DNA from: Ectobius pallidus
Taxonomy: Eukaryota; Arthropoda; Insecta; Blattodea; Ectobiidae
Direction of reading: 5' to 3'
NCBI GenBank assembly: GCA_964059195.1
Contig: CAXKWD010000007.1
Location: 20,967,023 to 21,031,022 of the forward strand
Length of the DNA: 64,000 bases
Shown here: positions 54,171 to 64,000 of the stretch, piece by piece
Layout of the letters: the number at the start of each line of letters is the position of its first letter
Position numbering within the stretch: the first letter of the stretch is position 1
The notes under the pieces: model-generated
The model's database searches: none
The model's input: only the letters and a program-made list of their open reading frames with translations
Told to the model about the DNA's origin: nothing
Translations under genes and position numbers: made by a program

Positions 54171-56399
54171 TAGGGTACACAATTAGTGTCTGCTTTCCTA
54201 TATCTAGCATTAGCTTTTAGTCCACCTCTGTTGGGTGATTGGGAATATGTATGTAAACATTCATAATTGTTACAAAATTAGTTTATAAATATTCATGTAT
54301 TTTAAATTATAAATGTAAATTGTTGTACAGCAATGCAACATTGATAAACATACATAATTTTATGATCTTATACAGATTAAAAGATTTCCTCCACTACTAG
54401 ATTTATAGGGAAAGTTCCCATAAGTTCTCCTTTGGATTCAATGCTGATTCTCTGTCGAAGGAAAGCTGTTGATTAAGAATTACCTTTTAGAGCCACCAAT
54501 TCCTTCCCTATATCTTAGTCTCAGCGCAACAAGGTCACATCTTCTTAACCAGGAATATTTACAGTTTAATTTAGAACTCAGTTCAAAAGAAACATATTCA
54601 CAGATATAAAAAATCCTGCATCTAATATTTTAGATAAATTCTCAATAATTTTAACTGAATTATATTCATCATTATTTACAATTTTTATCTTTTACTTGTT
54701 TTCGTTGGAAAACTTCACATTTCCATACTGTGCCGATTGTAAGCCTAATACAACACACAGTTTCTTTTCACCTCCAGCGATTTGTGTATACTGACCAAAT
54801 CCACTTTCAAAATTGTCTGTTTGGAATTTTCCAGTTAAATGTGCTCTACATTAATACTACTGAGTGCATAAATTAGAATTTCTTTTAAAACACAGGTGGA
54901 ATGAATGAGACCATTTAATGTATCATTCATTAAACAACCACTATGATCCTTTTCTGTGGAAAGATCTCCATTTATTTTTTTCTGCCAATGCGCGAAAAGT
55001 TCTCACAAACGACTGTCTTTGTCGTCTTTAAAAGGTGCCTTCAAATAAATGTTTTTAAACACATTCGTCTTTACTATGGATCATCAAGTCAAAATTACAT
55101 TTATGAAATATGCTCTGCTTTCTTTAAATACATTTACCACTAGGTAACCTTCTGCCTTGCAAATATATTAGGATACAGAGTTTTCTGGTTAAGGTAAGGA
55201 GCAGATTTAACCAAGGAATTTGCTTCATTTTTGTGCAAGTCAGTAGCATGGCATGGGTGATTCATAAGTGTTCTCAGTTGCTTCAGACTTAATTCAGGGA
55301 GTGGCCAGTCTCGAATTCTGATTTTTAAGTTAATATTATTTAGGTTGTATGCAATTGTATACATCAAAGTTGGTGAGTTTTTATCAAAACTGAAGATCTA
55401 CATAGCAAAACATTAAAACTATTGATATTCCGATGTTAATTTGTTTGGATAATATATGGGTTCTTCTGGGTATTTTGCCTCATTTTTGTGGTATGATTCC
55501 AAACAATCTTAGAATACTTATGAAATGTGTATAACATTTTCTTGCTTCTTCAGTTGACACATCGAAGTATGTCATAACCTTTTTTACACCATCTCTTTTC
55601 TTTGTATTTACATGATTTTTAGGCTTCATCGGAAGAGATTTGTCCATTTCTCTCAAATTACTTAACTCTCTTTTTAACGCTTTGACTGTGTTGGGTGAGC
55701 CAGGGTAAGTGCATTCAACGCCTCACTTCCCATTCTTTTTATGTAACATTCCTGTTATTCAAAATCTTGTGGGACTGTGATGGCCCTGTGATTGCTTCCA
55801 TTTTCCTCAGATTCTTCTCAATGGATCCAAAGATCCTGTCTGATAGGAATGGAGTGCTTTATTTTGATTTTTGTGTTATGTAACCTGTTTTACCTTTCCT
55901 GCACAAAGTGGGAAATGTTTAACTTGTTACATGTAACCTGTTACAAGTATATTTTGCTGCATATATTGTGTAACAAGTTGCAGAACATAGTTGAGATAGT
56001 TGGTGGAAGTAGTCAGTCAGTCGTTAGCTGTCGACAGTGGAGGTCTGTGCTTTATTATCAAGTGATGTAATTTGAAATCTTGACTAGTCATTCGAACAAA
56101 TTTCTTAAAATGGCCGTCTTTTCGTAACTCTCCGGATAACAAATCTCAGTTGTCCCATTCAAGATCACTCAAAAGGTCACTAGCACTGTTCTTATTTCGT
56201 GCTTGTAAAGATGGGCGTACCCAATACCGACTTCCATTACCCTCATTTAGCATCGTCTTTTAGCCGAACTTATTACAAGAAAAGCTGCAGCAGTGAGGGC
56301 AGCATCATCGTAAAATAATAAATAGTACTAAATAGTTAATAAATAATCATATAGAATTAATCATTAAATCCTCTATTCAACAATACAGTTAGTACGGTA
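54171..56399. other. Mostly non-coding; one unrecognised coding-like stretch
   Basis: Near 55480-55720 the minus strand reads an uninterrupted stretch including GVECTYPGSPNTVKALKREL, SNLREMDKSLPMKPKN and STEEARKCYTHFISILRLFG, ending in a stop. It has plausible protein composition but I do not recognise it. A second minus-strand frame at 55140-55367 (LNHPCHATDLHKNEANSLV) may belong to the same decayed gene. No other features. Confidence 0.35.
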
Positions 56400-58520
56400 T
56401 CTTTACAAAGATGTGCAATGTGTTACCAAGTACTTCTCCGTGTTATCCACTGTGATGGCTTGGTGCTGATCCGATAAAATCCTCTTGTAGGCTGAGAAGG
56501 ACAATTCAACATTGCAGGAAATACTGGTGCACATTTTAAAAGATGAAAGTTGCTGGGTGAAATATCATTTGGAGGTTCCTCTTGTTCTCCACCAACAATC
56601 TTGCACACAGACAGAAAACTTCAGTATCCTGAATTTCGTTTCAGGACTGCTTGGAGTTTGTTAGAAACTTGGACACAGATTTCTTCTGCTATGGTACCAC
56701 TATTTTTTTTATTTTGAGATAGGGTGGGCATGTATTGCCCTATGCACCGCAATCATGATCTATTGTGCACCCTATCTTTTAGTCCCTTAGAAGACCAGAC
56801 TCTTTAATGAAGAGTGCCAGCTTCTTAATTGAGACCTTAGACAATTCGTTCACTGCCGGCATGAACCAGTGGTTGAAGTGTTTAGCCCTAATGGCTGCAA
56901 GTGTTTTGCATTCACACAGAAGATGGAGAGCAGATTCTTCATCTTTCCGACATCTTCTGCACATGCCAACCTTATAGAGGTGTCCCAGCAGCCGACAGTG
57001 TCCAGTCATAAATCCCACAACCCAGCTGAGTAGGAATCTTTCCATTTTAAGCAGTTCTCTAGTCCTGCCTTTGATGACTTTTTTAATAATCGTCTTAGAG
57101 TGTCTATGACCTGTCACAGTCACCCAATGTGTGTTGTGTTTTCTGTTAGCCCACTCCCGAACTGCTCCTCGGATAGAACCATAGGGCAGTCCCAGGCAGG
57201 GCTCAGGTCCCACAACGGGCAGAGCTGCCCCCTTTTTGGCCAAGTCGTCAGCCCTCTCATTGCCATGGAATCCTCTATGTCCTGACACTCACATCAGTTT
57301 AACTGCATTATGTTGTCATTTGGGACTCCCGGCACTCGAGGACTAGTTTAGACCTGATTTCCTTTGCCTCAAGAGCCTTATGGTACCACTAAGTTTCAAT
57401 TTAGCATCCTCAATTTTCATGGATTCTTGAAGGGGAAGGCCAAGAGTCTCTAGTTGTTTAATGCTCTTTGCAATCCAAGAAAAATTGCAGTGAATGTATG
57501 CAATATCACGATGTAGATTCGGTTCACTGAATGCACTCTGAGAATCTCATACTGCTGCTGATTCGGGTGAAAATGAACCTACAATTGACTTGACAACTTC
57601 AAAATGTTCATTGTAGAAACTAACTGCTTGAAGCCAAGTGCCCCACCTTGTTAAGATAGGCTCAGGTGGCAAGGCAACGTGTGGTAGATGCTCTTTATAA
57701 TATTGAACTCTCATTGGGGATTTCACAAACACTTTCTTTGTTGACGCTATTAGATTATTCACATTTGTAAAATTAATTCTCACTTCTTCAGCCACACGAT
57801 GCAATGCATGAGCTAAACATGTGAAATGAACAGTACTTGGGTAAAAGACGTTCAATGTTTTAGCGGCTTTCAATATATAGCCCGCAGCATCCAAATACAA
57901 ATCAAGCACTCTATCTGATTGTACACCTCCAGGCCACAAAACAGCCAACCCGTCATTAACAAATTGTGCTACTGTGCCATGGTTTGTTTGCTCAAGGTTT
58001 CTCAAACAAATTAGGTGTGGTTTAGATGGAGTTTCTGGGTCCAGTTTCCCGACAATAAGGTTGGCTATGTAGCGTCCCAAGGCATCTGTAGTTTCATCTA
58101 CTGTGATCCAAATGTAGGAGTTCTGAATATCACTTCGAATATCTGCCAGTGCATTCTGGAAACACTTGTCAAGGTAATTCTTTCGAAGTGTGGACTCGTC
58201 TGGAATTGACCTATTTTTCAAGAAATGAACAATATTCAGTTACCTGAAGTTATTCCAAGGAATGTTTGCAGCTATCATTGCCCGGCACGCATCTTTAAAA
58301 CCCGTATGTCCCATTTCAGTTAAAAGTACCTGTTTAGAAGACACACATTGTTTATTGTTTGTGTACAATGCTCTGCATAAATGTTGATCAAGTTGTGACT
58401 TCATAGAACACCCTATAGTTTTGTTATACACTTTACTTTCTCATCCGTTTTAAAACATTCGTCAATACTCGACCATTGCCTTGGTTTTGACGCAAGACTA
58501 GATGCAATTGGTGCCATTTT
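56400..58520 (-). pseudogene. CGGBP1-like hAT transposase 1, interrupted by a LINE tail
   Basis: The start near 58519 reads MAPIASSLASKPRQWSSIDE. It continues through 58240-58431 (TEMGHTGFKDACRAMIAANI). The main frame 57547-58221 covers YIWITVDETTDALGRYIANL (catalytic Asp region), LYLDAAGYILKAAKTLN, HFTCLAHALHRVAEEVR and PPEPILTRWGTWLQAVSFY. The C-terminal dimerisation part lies at 56400-56620 (SCNVELSFSAYKRILSDQHQ). LINE sequence occupies about 56700-57480 between them. A few frameshifts are present. Confidence 0.75.
56700..57480 (-). mobile_element. LINE 3' fragment with RNase H (I/R1-group type)
   Basis: The frame 56779-57288 reads SGHRGFHGNERADDLAKKGA, the C-terminal RNase H motif with its last Asp, and then a Cys/His finger (CRRCRKDEESALHLLCEC). 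Upstream, to about 57430, weaker RNase H sequence with stops can be followed. The short non-coding tail ends near 56700. It is a 5'-truncated copy lying inside the CGGBP1-like hAT. Confidence 0.75.
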
Positions 58521-59795
58521 AAAAAGTCCACTTCATATACAGATTGACGATACACTAATACTTGTTAACTGGTCAGCTGAAGTGTGAGCATAAGCAGGGA
58601 CGTTGACTCCATGCAATTGCCTGTGACACGTTCTTTGCCTTCTCAGCCTTAAGACTTCTTAGAAAAATTAATTTGTATCATGCAAGTAAAAGTACTTCTA
58701 TTTTCCTGGATCTCAAATGCAAGCCTGTATGAAAGGCGTGATTTTTAGTGATCTTATTTAAAGAGAGGCGAAAACCGTAGGTCAATACTCTTTGTTTACA
58801 AAATCCTTAAGAAATTTCAGACCGGTTCGCAGCCGCCACCCCTGGTCGACAGTGGTCGCATATTGGTTTCAGTGGCGACTAGGCTTTAACTGAAAACGCT
58901 GTGAATTCTGCGTGTGTGAAGTTTAAAATGTCTTTTGAATAGGCGAGAGAATGCGAAGGCCAGTGCTGGTGAATGCGAAATTGAGGGTTGTCTGTTTTAC
59001 CTGAATCACAGTAACAAGGAATAGTGAATACCTGATGTATCTCTTTCTCTATCTTTCTAATAGAAATACACTGTAATTAGCTGGTTTCAATTTGTAGTAG
59101 AAAGACCAACATATCTTTCTAGCCCAAGTTCTGAGAAACAGTAAGTGCTAATGTATGCAGCTGAGGCACCCAGAACCACCGTATTTTGCATTTGTGTTGG
59201 AATTCACAATGTTAGAAGAATTATTTCTACTTTTGGCTACTGAAATATATTCTATGTGGAAGAAAATTAACTAGTAATCATTTTATCAATCGCTGAAAAA
59301 TAAAACAAAATTTTTAAAAAATCTTCAATTTTAAATGATTTTCTAGATATGTACAAAAATGTTACATTCTTTACGTAATATGTAGAATATGTAATATTAC
59401 TATGAATATGTAAAATGAAACCCAACTATAACCATATCAGAAGCACAACAGCCGACATTTTTCATTTTTAGTAATGTACAAGTAAAGGAATAGAATATAT
59501 AATTACATAAGAATCCAGGCCCTAGTAATGAGAGACGTACCCTTTGTTCTGGTTAGAACTCTAAAAAATTCAGTAACCTGTCATTCAATTCTAATAAAGG
59601 ATTCCTTCTTTCATGAAATACATGAGATTCATAATAGATTCAGTTTCATTGAATCATCTAATCAGAAAACTAGACATATGTGTTGTAATGACTCCCCCTT
59701 AAGGCAACAAATGTGGAATGCTTAAGGAGTACTAAGTTTACTGAATCAAAATCCATAAGTTCCACTTGAACCTGGTGATGCTTTATTTAAAATGT
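58521..59795. other. No gene recognised
   Basis: AT-rich spacer; about 58830-58960 is GC-richer. No assignable repeat. Confidence 0.4.
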
Positions 59796-59807
59796 TGAAA
59801 TAAACCA

Positions 59808-60087
59808 GAGGCGTAACGAGGAGGGGGGGGGGGTTGGAGGTTTGAACCCCCCCCCCCCCCCCCCATTGATTAGAAAAAGGAAAATTGTATAATTTTTTAA
59901 GTCTGCTTATAAATTACTTAATGGCGAGTATAAAGCGTGGGAAGCTTAAAACTCGTTATTGTGCATGTTAATTTTTAAAATTTTCCGGGGGAGGACCCCG
60001 GACCCCTCTCTCCTTGGGGGGTATTCCATACCCCCAGACCCCGCGGATGTTATAACCCCCCCAATATGGTCGGCCTAGTTAAGCCTA
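59808..60087. mobile_element. Short non-autonomous element (MITE) with long G and C runs
   Basis: Inverted ends: left gAGGCGTAACGAGG, right complement tAGGCTTAACTAGG (two mismatches in the shared 13 bp). It is flanked by a perfect 12-bp direct repeat tgaaataaacca (59796-59807 and 60088-60099). Inside are an 11-base G run, an 18-base C run and the dyad ccgggggaggaccccgg. About 280 bp, no ORF. Confidence 0.7.
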
Positions 60088-60099
60088 TGAAATAAACCA

Positions 60100-61011
60100 T
60101 AAAATTTCCATTCTATGACTAAACACAAATCTGTCAGTCGTTTTATAATTGCATAATGAACTCGTAATGGTAAAGTATGAGTTTTACTTGTCGAAAATGT
60201 AATGAGTTTTAACGTGGTGAGGGTATCAGTTTTTGGAAAATGTGGAAATGCAAAACACAAACAAAAAACATATTTAAATGAATGAATCTGTGATAACCAA
60301 TTAAAGTTCCTAAGTAAGATCGCAATAATAATGCAGATAAAGCAATTCCCCACTGAAGAAGCAACAATCATATTCCATAGCCCACTCTATATGGCAGATA
60401 AACTGAAGGGGGCGAGTGATGAGTCTTACAGAGATTTCACTAATTAGAAAATATAGAATAATTCCTCCAGTGTCTGTGTTTGAGGAAACATCCCCAAAAT
60501 GCTAGCAGCATTTCCTCTTTGAATCGCTAGGCTGATCTGCTGTAGGAAATTTGTAGACTGCGAGTCTCCAGTCAGGGTCTCCAGATGTCTTCCTATTTCT
60601 GACACCAGGGTCCCATCATCTCCACAGCAAACACAGTAAAGTTGTAATTGTTAAACAGGTTAAAATATTTATTCAGCTTTGTGCAGATTGCTGATGCTGT
60701 GGCTGAGCCTGCTAGTTTTCATATATTAGGCAAATGAGGTGGCGCAAAAGTGTTGACACAAGTGACATCCCAAATATAAAATTTTCCTCTAGATCATGGT
60801 ATCAGAGTAATAATAAATGCAAACTTCCTATTGAACTATCACTCTGACCGGAGTTGAAAAACCTGGTAACTATTCTAAACTGGTTTTAAAATAGTAAGGA
60901 ACAATGAACTTACATGGAAAAGTTGTGGGAAACACATTTATCATTGTAACTCAGTAATATTTCATACAAAAGTAAGGAATTAAAGCCTACCTTATCAAAA
61001 AGTTGTATCTC
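60100..61011. other. No gene recognised
   Basis: AT-rich. A moderately GC-rich block at about 60465-60640 has no assignable identity. Confidence 0.4.
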
Positions 61012-61025
61012 CTAATAAAAAGACT

Positions 61026-61336
61026 AAAAACTAAACTCCATGGTGCTACATCCCTGGAGGGACTTGGCCTACCACCCGACTGCTGCGTCATCTACCACAG
61101 GCAAATGGCAGGATTGGGGGACATGGTCAGCATGCCAACACCCACGGCCGTTAATGGTGGTTTTCATAACTGGAGCTGCTACTTCTCTATCAAGTAGCTC
61201 CTCAATTTGAATCACGAGGCTGAGTGTACCCCTGCCAGACCTCCCTACTTCAGAAAAATCCGAGGAGGTACCGGGGATCGACCCGGGCCAACAGATCTGT
61301 AGTCAGCGACGCTAACCACAAGACCACGCCGGCGGT
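61026..61336 (-). mobile_element. tRNA-derived SINE
   Basis: A 311-bp insertion flanked by a perfect 14-bp duplication ctaataaaaagact (61012-61025, 61337-61350). On the minus strand it starts with a tRNA-like head: an A-box-like TGGTCTTGTGGTTAGCG and a B-box-like GGTCGATCCCC. A tRNA-unrelated body follows (GAGGAGCTACTTGATAGAGA, then AGTAGCAGCTCCAGTTATG), and it ends in a T-rich tail TTTAGTTTTT. Pol III transcription from the boxes and LINE-dependent mobilisation are inferred from class. Confidence 0.85.
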
Positions 61337-61641
61337 CTAATAAAAAGACTGCATATTGCAATATTGTATAGAAATGTAGAATTCATCTTTTGCCAAAATT
61401 AAGCGGTAGCAAACATTCACATTATAATTGGTCTGAAACTACATGTTCAGTCATTTTCTGAAAGGTATGCACAACAAAAATGTCTAACTTATTACCACTT
61501 ACTAAAAAAACAGGAAATGTGCATGCACTTATGCTCTTAAAAGCCTGCAAATATGGTAATAAATATGCACTATTAAATTGAACAAATTATTGTCCCTACG
61601 CAGTAGAAAAGACGAGTTAGCATTAAATTAATAGACTTACA

Positions 61642-62620
61642 TTATTCCTTAAAGGATGAAGCAGAAGTGTTGTCAATGTTGACTGATGAATTGCAATTCA
61701 CCACCATCACTTTGCACAAATTTTCAACTGAGAAACTTCGTCTGTTGTCTCGCAAAACCCTTTTGTAATGTGAAAAACTTCTCTCCATGTCACAGGAGGT
61801 TATTGGAGCACATTTAAACGATGTTAATTGCTCCACAAAGAGAGGCGAGTCTCTTAACGTGACAGTCTGTTTTCCTTCGAGAATGTCTCGAATATCGCAG
61901 ATTTGTTCATAACCAGGATTTTTTGAAATCATGTAATTCACTTTCTCTCTCACTTTTTGTCCTACAAGGTACAGAACCTAAATTGCTTATTTCCCCCCCC
62001 CCCCAAAAAAAAAATAAGTGATTCATTTAAGGGAGATCCTACAGCTTCCAGTGACGTTATAGCTGTTGGTAAGAAAGAAAAATGGGCAGATATGAAAACA
62101 AGATTTTCTTCTAACCCAGTGCTTGACAGAATATTTTGAACTGTTTCTATTGATGCAACATCATTCAAGTCTAATGAATTACCAACCTCTTTGACTATTT
62201 CTTTATGCTGAGCATAATACAAGGCTGCATCCAGCCACGTTCCCCGAGTTAACAATGGCTCAGGAGGAAGTGGTATATTGGGTGCTGTTGATCTAAACAA
62301 CTGGACTCTAGAAGGAGATTAACAAAAATTTTCTTTGTAGAGGCCACAAATTGATCTACCAATGGGAAAGAATTGCGTATTGTCTCAGCAATGCGATGAA
62401 GAGCATGTGCTAAACAAGTTACATGAATTAAGTTGGGAAAGATACCTTTGAGTGTTTGACCTGATTTTACCATGTAAGTGCCTGTGTCTGTAACGAATAA
62501 AAGTAGTCTGTCATCTTTGATACCAGATGGCCATAGTAATTTTAAGGAATCCATTATGCACTGAATCACAGTTACATTGTTAGTGGCCGGCAATTCACAC
62601 ACATTAAGAACATACGGTAT
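61642..62620 (-). pseudogene. CGGBP1-like hAT transposase 2, 5' part missing
   Basis: Minus-strand frames: 62249-62674 (LLLFVTDTGTYMVKSGQTLK, HVTCLAHALHRIAETIRNSF, STKKIFVN), 61962-62300 (PLPPEPLLTRGTWLDAALYY) and 61642-61953 (TSFKCAPITSCDMERSFSHY, the dimerisation domain). Same family as copy 1 but clearly diverged. Frame breaks near 62290 and 61960 (C/A homopolymers at 61993-62014). The N-terminal third is replaced at about 62620 by the Harbinger element. Confidence 0.75.
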
Positions 62621-62624
62621 TGAG

Positions 62625-63854
62625 GGTAATGAATAAAAAATAAGGAATTGCTTTTTCTGACTTTTTTCAAGCAATTCCTTATAATTTTATGAATAAAACT
62701 TATAGCAATTGCTAGACTTACAAAGCAATTGATGTGAACTCCAATAAAAGCCTAGAACTCTCTAGCAATTCCTTAACATTTTATGAATAAAGTTTAGCAA
62801 TTGCTATCCATTAGCAGCAATTGCTTTATATTTTCTAAGGAAGGTCAGTAGGTGCCTTGAGATCAGTCAAGAAGAGTTTATTTTTACGAACATGGCTGCT
62901 TTTATGAATATTCGGAAGCAACAAGTATACAATGTTCGTAGAAATAGTGGTGAAAATGATTATAGGAAACTGTATAGGTTTCGTGAAGTAAATGTGGAGT
63001 GGCTTGGTAATACTTCCTAGGTGAATCACAAGAGAAGCGTGGTGGTGCAATTTCTTCCAATTACCGGATGAGAATATTTCTGAGGCATGTGGCTGACCCA
63101 GGATATCAGAATAGTGTGGGAGCAGAAATAGGTGTTCGCCAGAGCACTGTAAGCAAGGTTGTGAAAGATGTTTCTCAAAAAATATTTGAAAGAGCACGCA
63201 TGGATCAAGTTCCCCCAAACGATTCAAGAATTGAATGAAGCCCAAGAAATCTGGTCTCAGAAAAATGAGTTTACATTTGCAATAGGTGCAATTGATTGTA
63301 CTCATGTGCGCATACCCCTAAGCTAGGAGTACATGGTGATGAGTACATAAATAGAAAGGGAGTTTCAAACATAAAATGTACAGGCAACCTGCAATGCAAA
63401 TGAAATGTTCACTAGCATAGATGCACAGTGGCCAGGAAGTGTACATGACAGAATTTTTAGAAATTCAGATAATTATGGAGTTTTAAATAATTCTACATCG
63501 AATAGTTTATTGTTGGGGGATGCAGGTTACCAATTACGTACATGGCTTATGACTCCTTGGGGAAATCCAGAAACAGAGCAACAAAGGCAGTACAATCAAG
63601 TACTCTGCAGGGAATGTATTGTTATACGTAGAAAGATGTTTCGGACGATTGAAGTCAAGGTTTCCTGTTTTACAGTACAAGGTACGACAAACAATTCAGA
63701 TGATTCCAAAAACAATTATTCGCTGTGCTGTGCTCCACAATATTGCCAAGTACTTAGGTGATGCAGATTTCACGTATGAAGTGGAAGGGGAAGAGGAAGC
63801 AGAACAGGAGCGCCATGTGGCAGAAAATGTACTTACCGTATTTTACAGACCATA
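62625..63854 (+). mobile_element. Harbinger (PIF) element with decayed nuclease gene
   Basis: The subterminal region 62636-62830 has seven GCAATT/AATTGC sites, three of them agcaattgct. The gene starts near ATG 62892 (MAAFMNIRKQQVYNVRRNSG). After stops it reads IQELNEAQEIWSQKNEFTFA, IGAIDCTHVRIP (first Asp; about 63220-63320), FTSIDAQWPGSVHDRIFRNS (63405 on), LLLGDAGYQLRTWLMTPW (second Asp) and a final segment to 63854 (VERCFGRLKSRFPVLQYKVR, catalytic Glu region). Several stops and one frameshift near 63610. The separate Myb-like protein gene was not found and the 3' end is uncertain. Confidence 0.72.
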
Positions 63855-64000
63855 AGATGCACTTTTTTACTTTGAAAACAGAGCCTTGAAAGATGGGTGC
63901 ATCTAATGGTCCGAAGTACACTAAAAAAATTTAAATCATGGTAAATAAATATCATTTGGGTGTTCAAAGGAGACAAGAAATTACAGAAATATTTTAGTAA
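63830..64000. repeat. Start of a further repeat with inverted words
   Basis: The block taccgtattttacagaccat at 63837 followed by aagatgcac is partly inverted at about 63896-63916 (gggtgcatctaatggtccga). It may be a MITE or transposon end cut by the window edge. Confidence 0.35.

Noticed and set aside
59821..59864. Long G and C runs as a sequencing artefact
   Set aside because: They lie symmetrically inside an element with inverted ends and a flanking duplication, so the structure is real, although run lengths may be inexact.

Overview
The window is eukaryotic, intron-poor, repeat-dominated DNA. The mix of Ty3/gypsy, BEL/Pao, piggyBac, several hAT lineages, pogo, mariner, Harbinger, a probable Kolobok, a LINE and a tRNA-derived SINE is typical of a large insect genome, possibly polyneopteran; this is a guess from repeat content. 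No intact host gene was recognised. The only host-like trace is a decayed RING-finger fragment near 16.3 kb.

Layout. 1-11803: 2.3 near-identical units (about 5.2 kb each) of a minus-strand, non-autonomous LTR element in LTR-internal-LTR-internal-LTR order. The array is embedded in the gag of an older BEL/Pao element (11804-12966). 14.4-22 kb: a graveyard of DNA transposons (pogo, hAT with BED finger, GTF2IRD2-like hAT, an unassigned family, a second pogo), a tRNA-like sequence and the RING pseudogene. 22.7 kb: mariner 5' stub. 23178-37165: one Ty3/gypsy element split in its RNase H at a TTAA by a nested block, made of a Kolobok-like element carrying a hAT, next to a piggyBac carrying a second piggyBac. 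37.8-38.9 kb: fragments of a spliced transposon gene. 39009-50292: a second minus-strand non-autonomous LTR element with 1243-bp LTRs, carrying an intact 5.7-kb BEL/Pao element (41561-47235). 51145-52271: a small satellite with higher-order structure. 56.4-64 kb: two CGGBP1-like hAT copies (one broken by a LINE tail, one by a Harbinger), a MITE with G/C runs and a SINE.

The most unusual theme is that both non-autonomous LTR elements have one long ORF whose C-terminus is only the integrase C-terminal domain. Protease, reverse transcriptase, RNase H and the integrase core are absent. In the 5.2-kb unit the rest of the protein is an unrecognised, Trp-rich, roughly 870-residue body. That element also carries about 50-62 nt complementary to initiator tRNA-Met, far beyond a normal primer-binding site, and the first in-frame ATG after the LTR lies in the complement of the tRNA anticodon. 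Both elements would need enzymes in trans. The nested BEL element has identical LTRs and an open 1722-codon frame, so it is the best candidate for a recently active autonomous element here.
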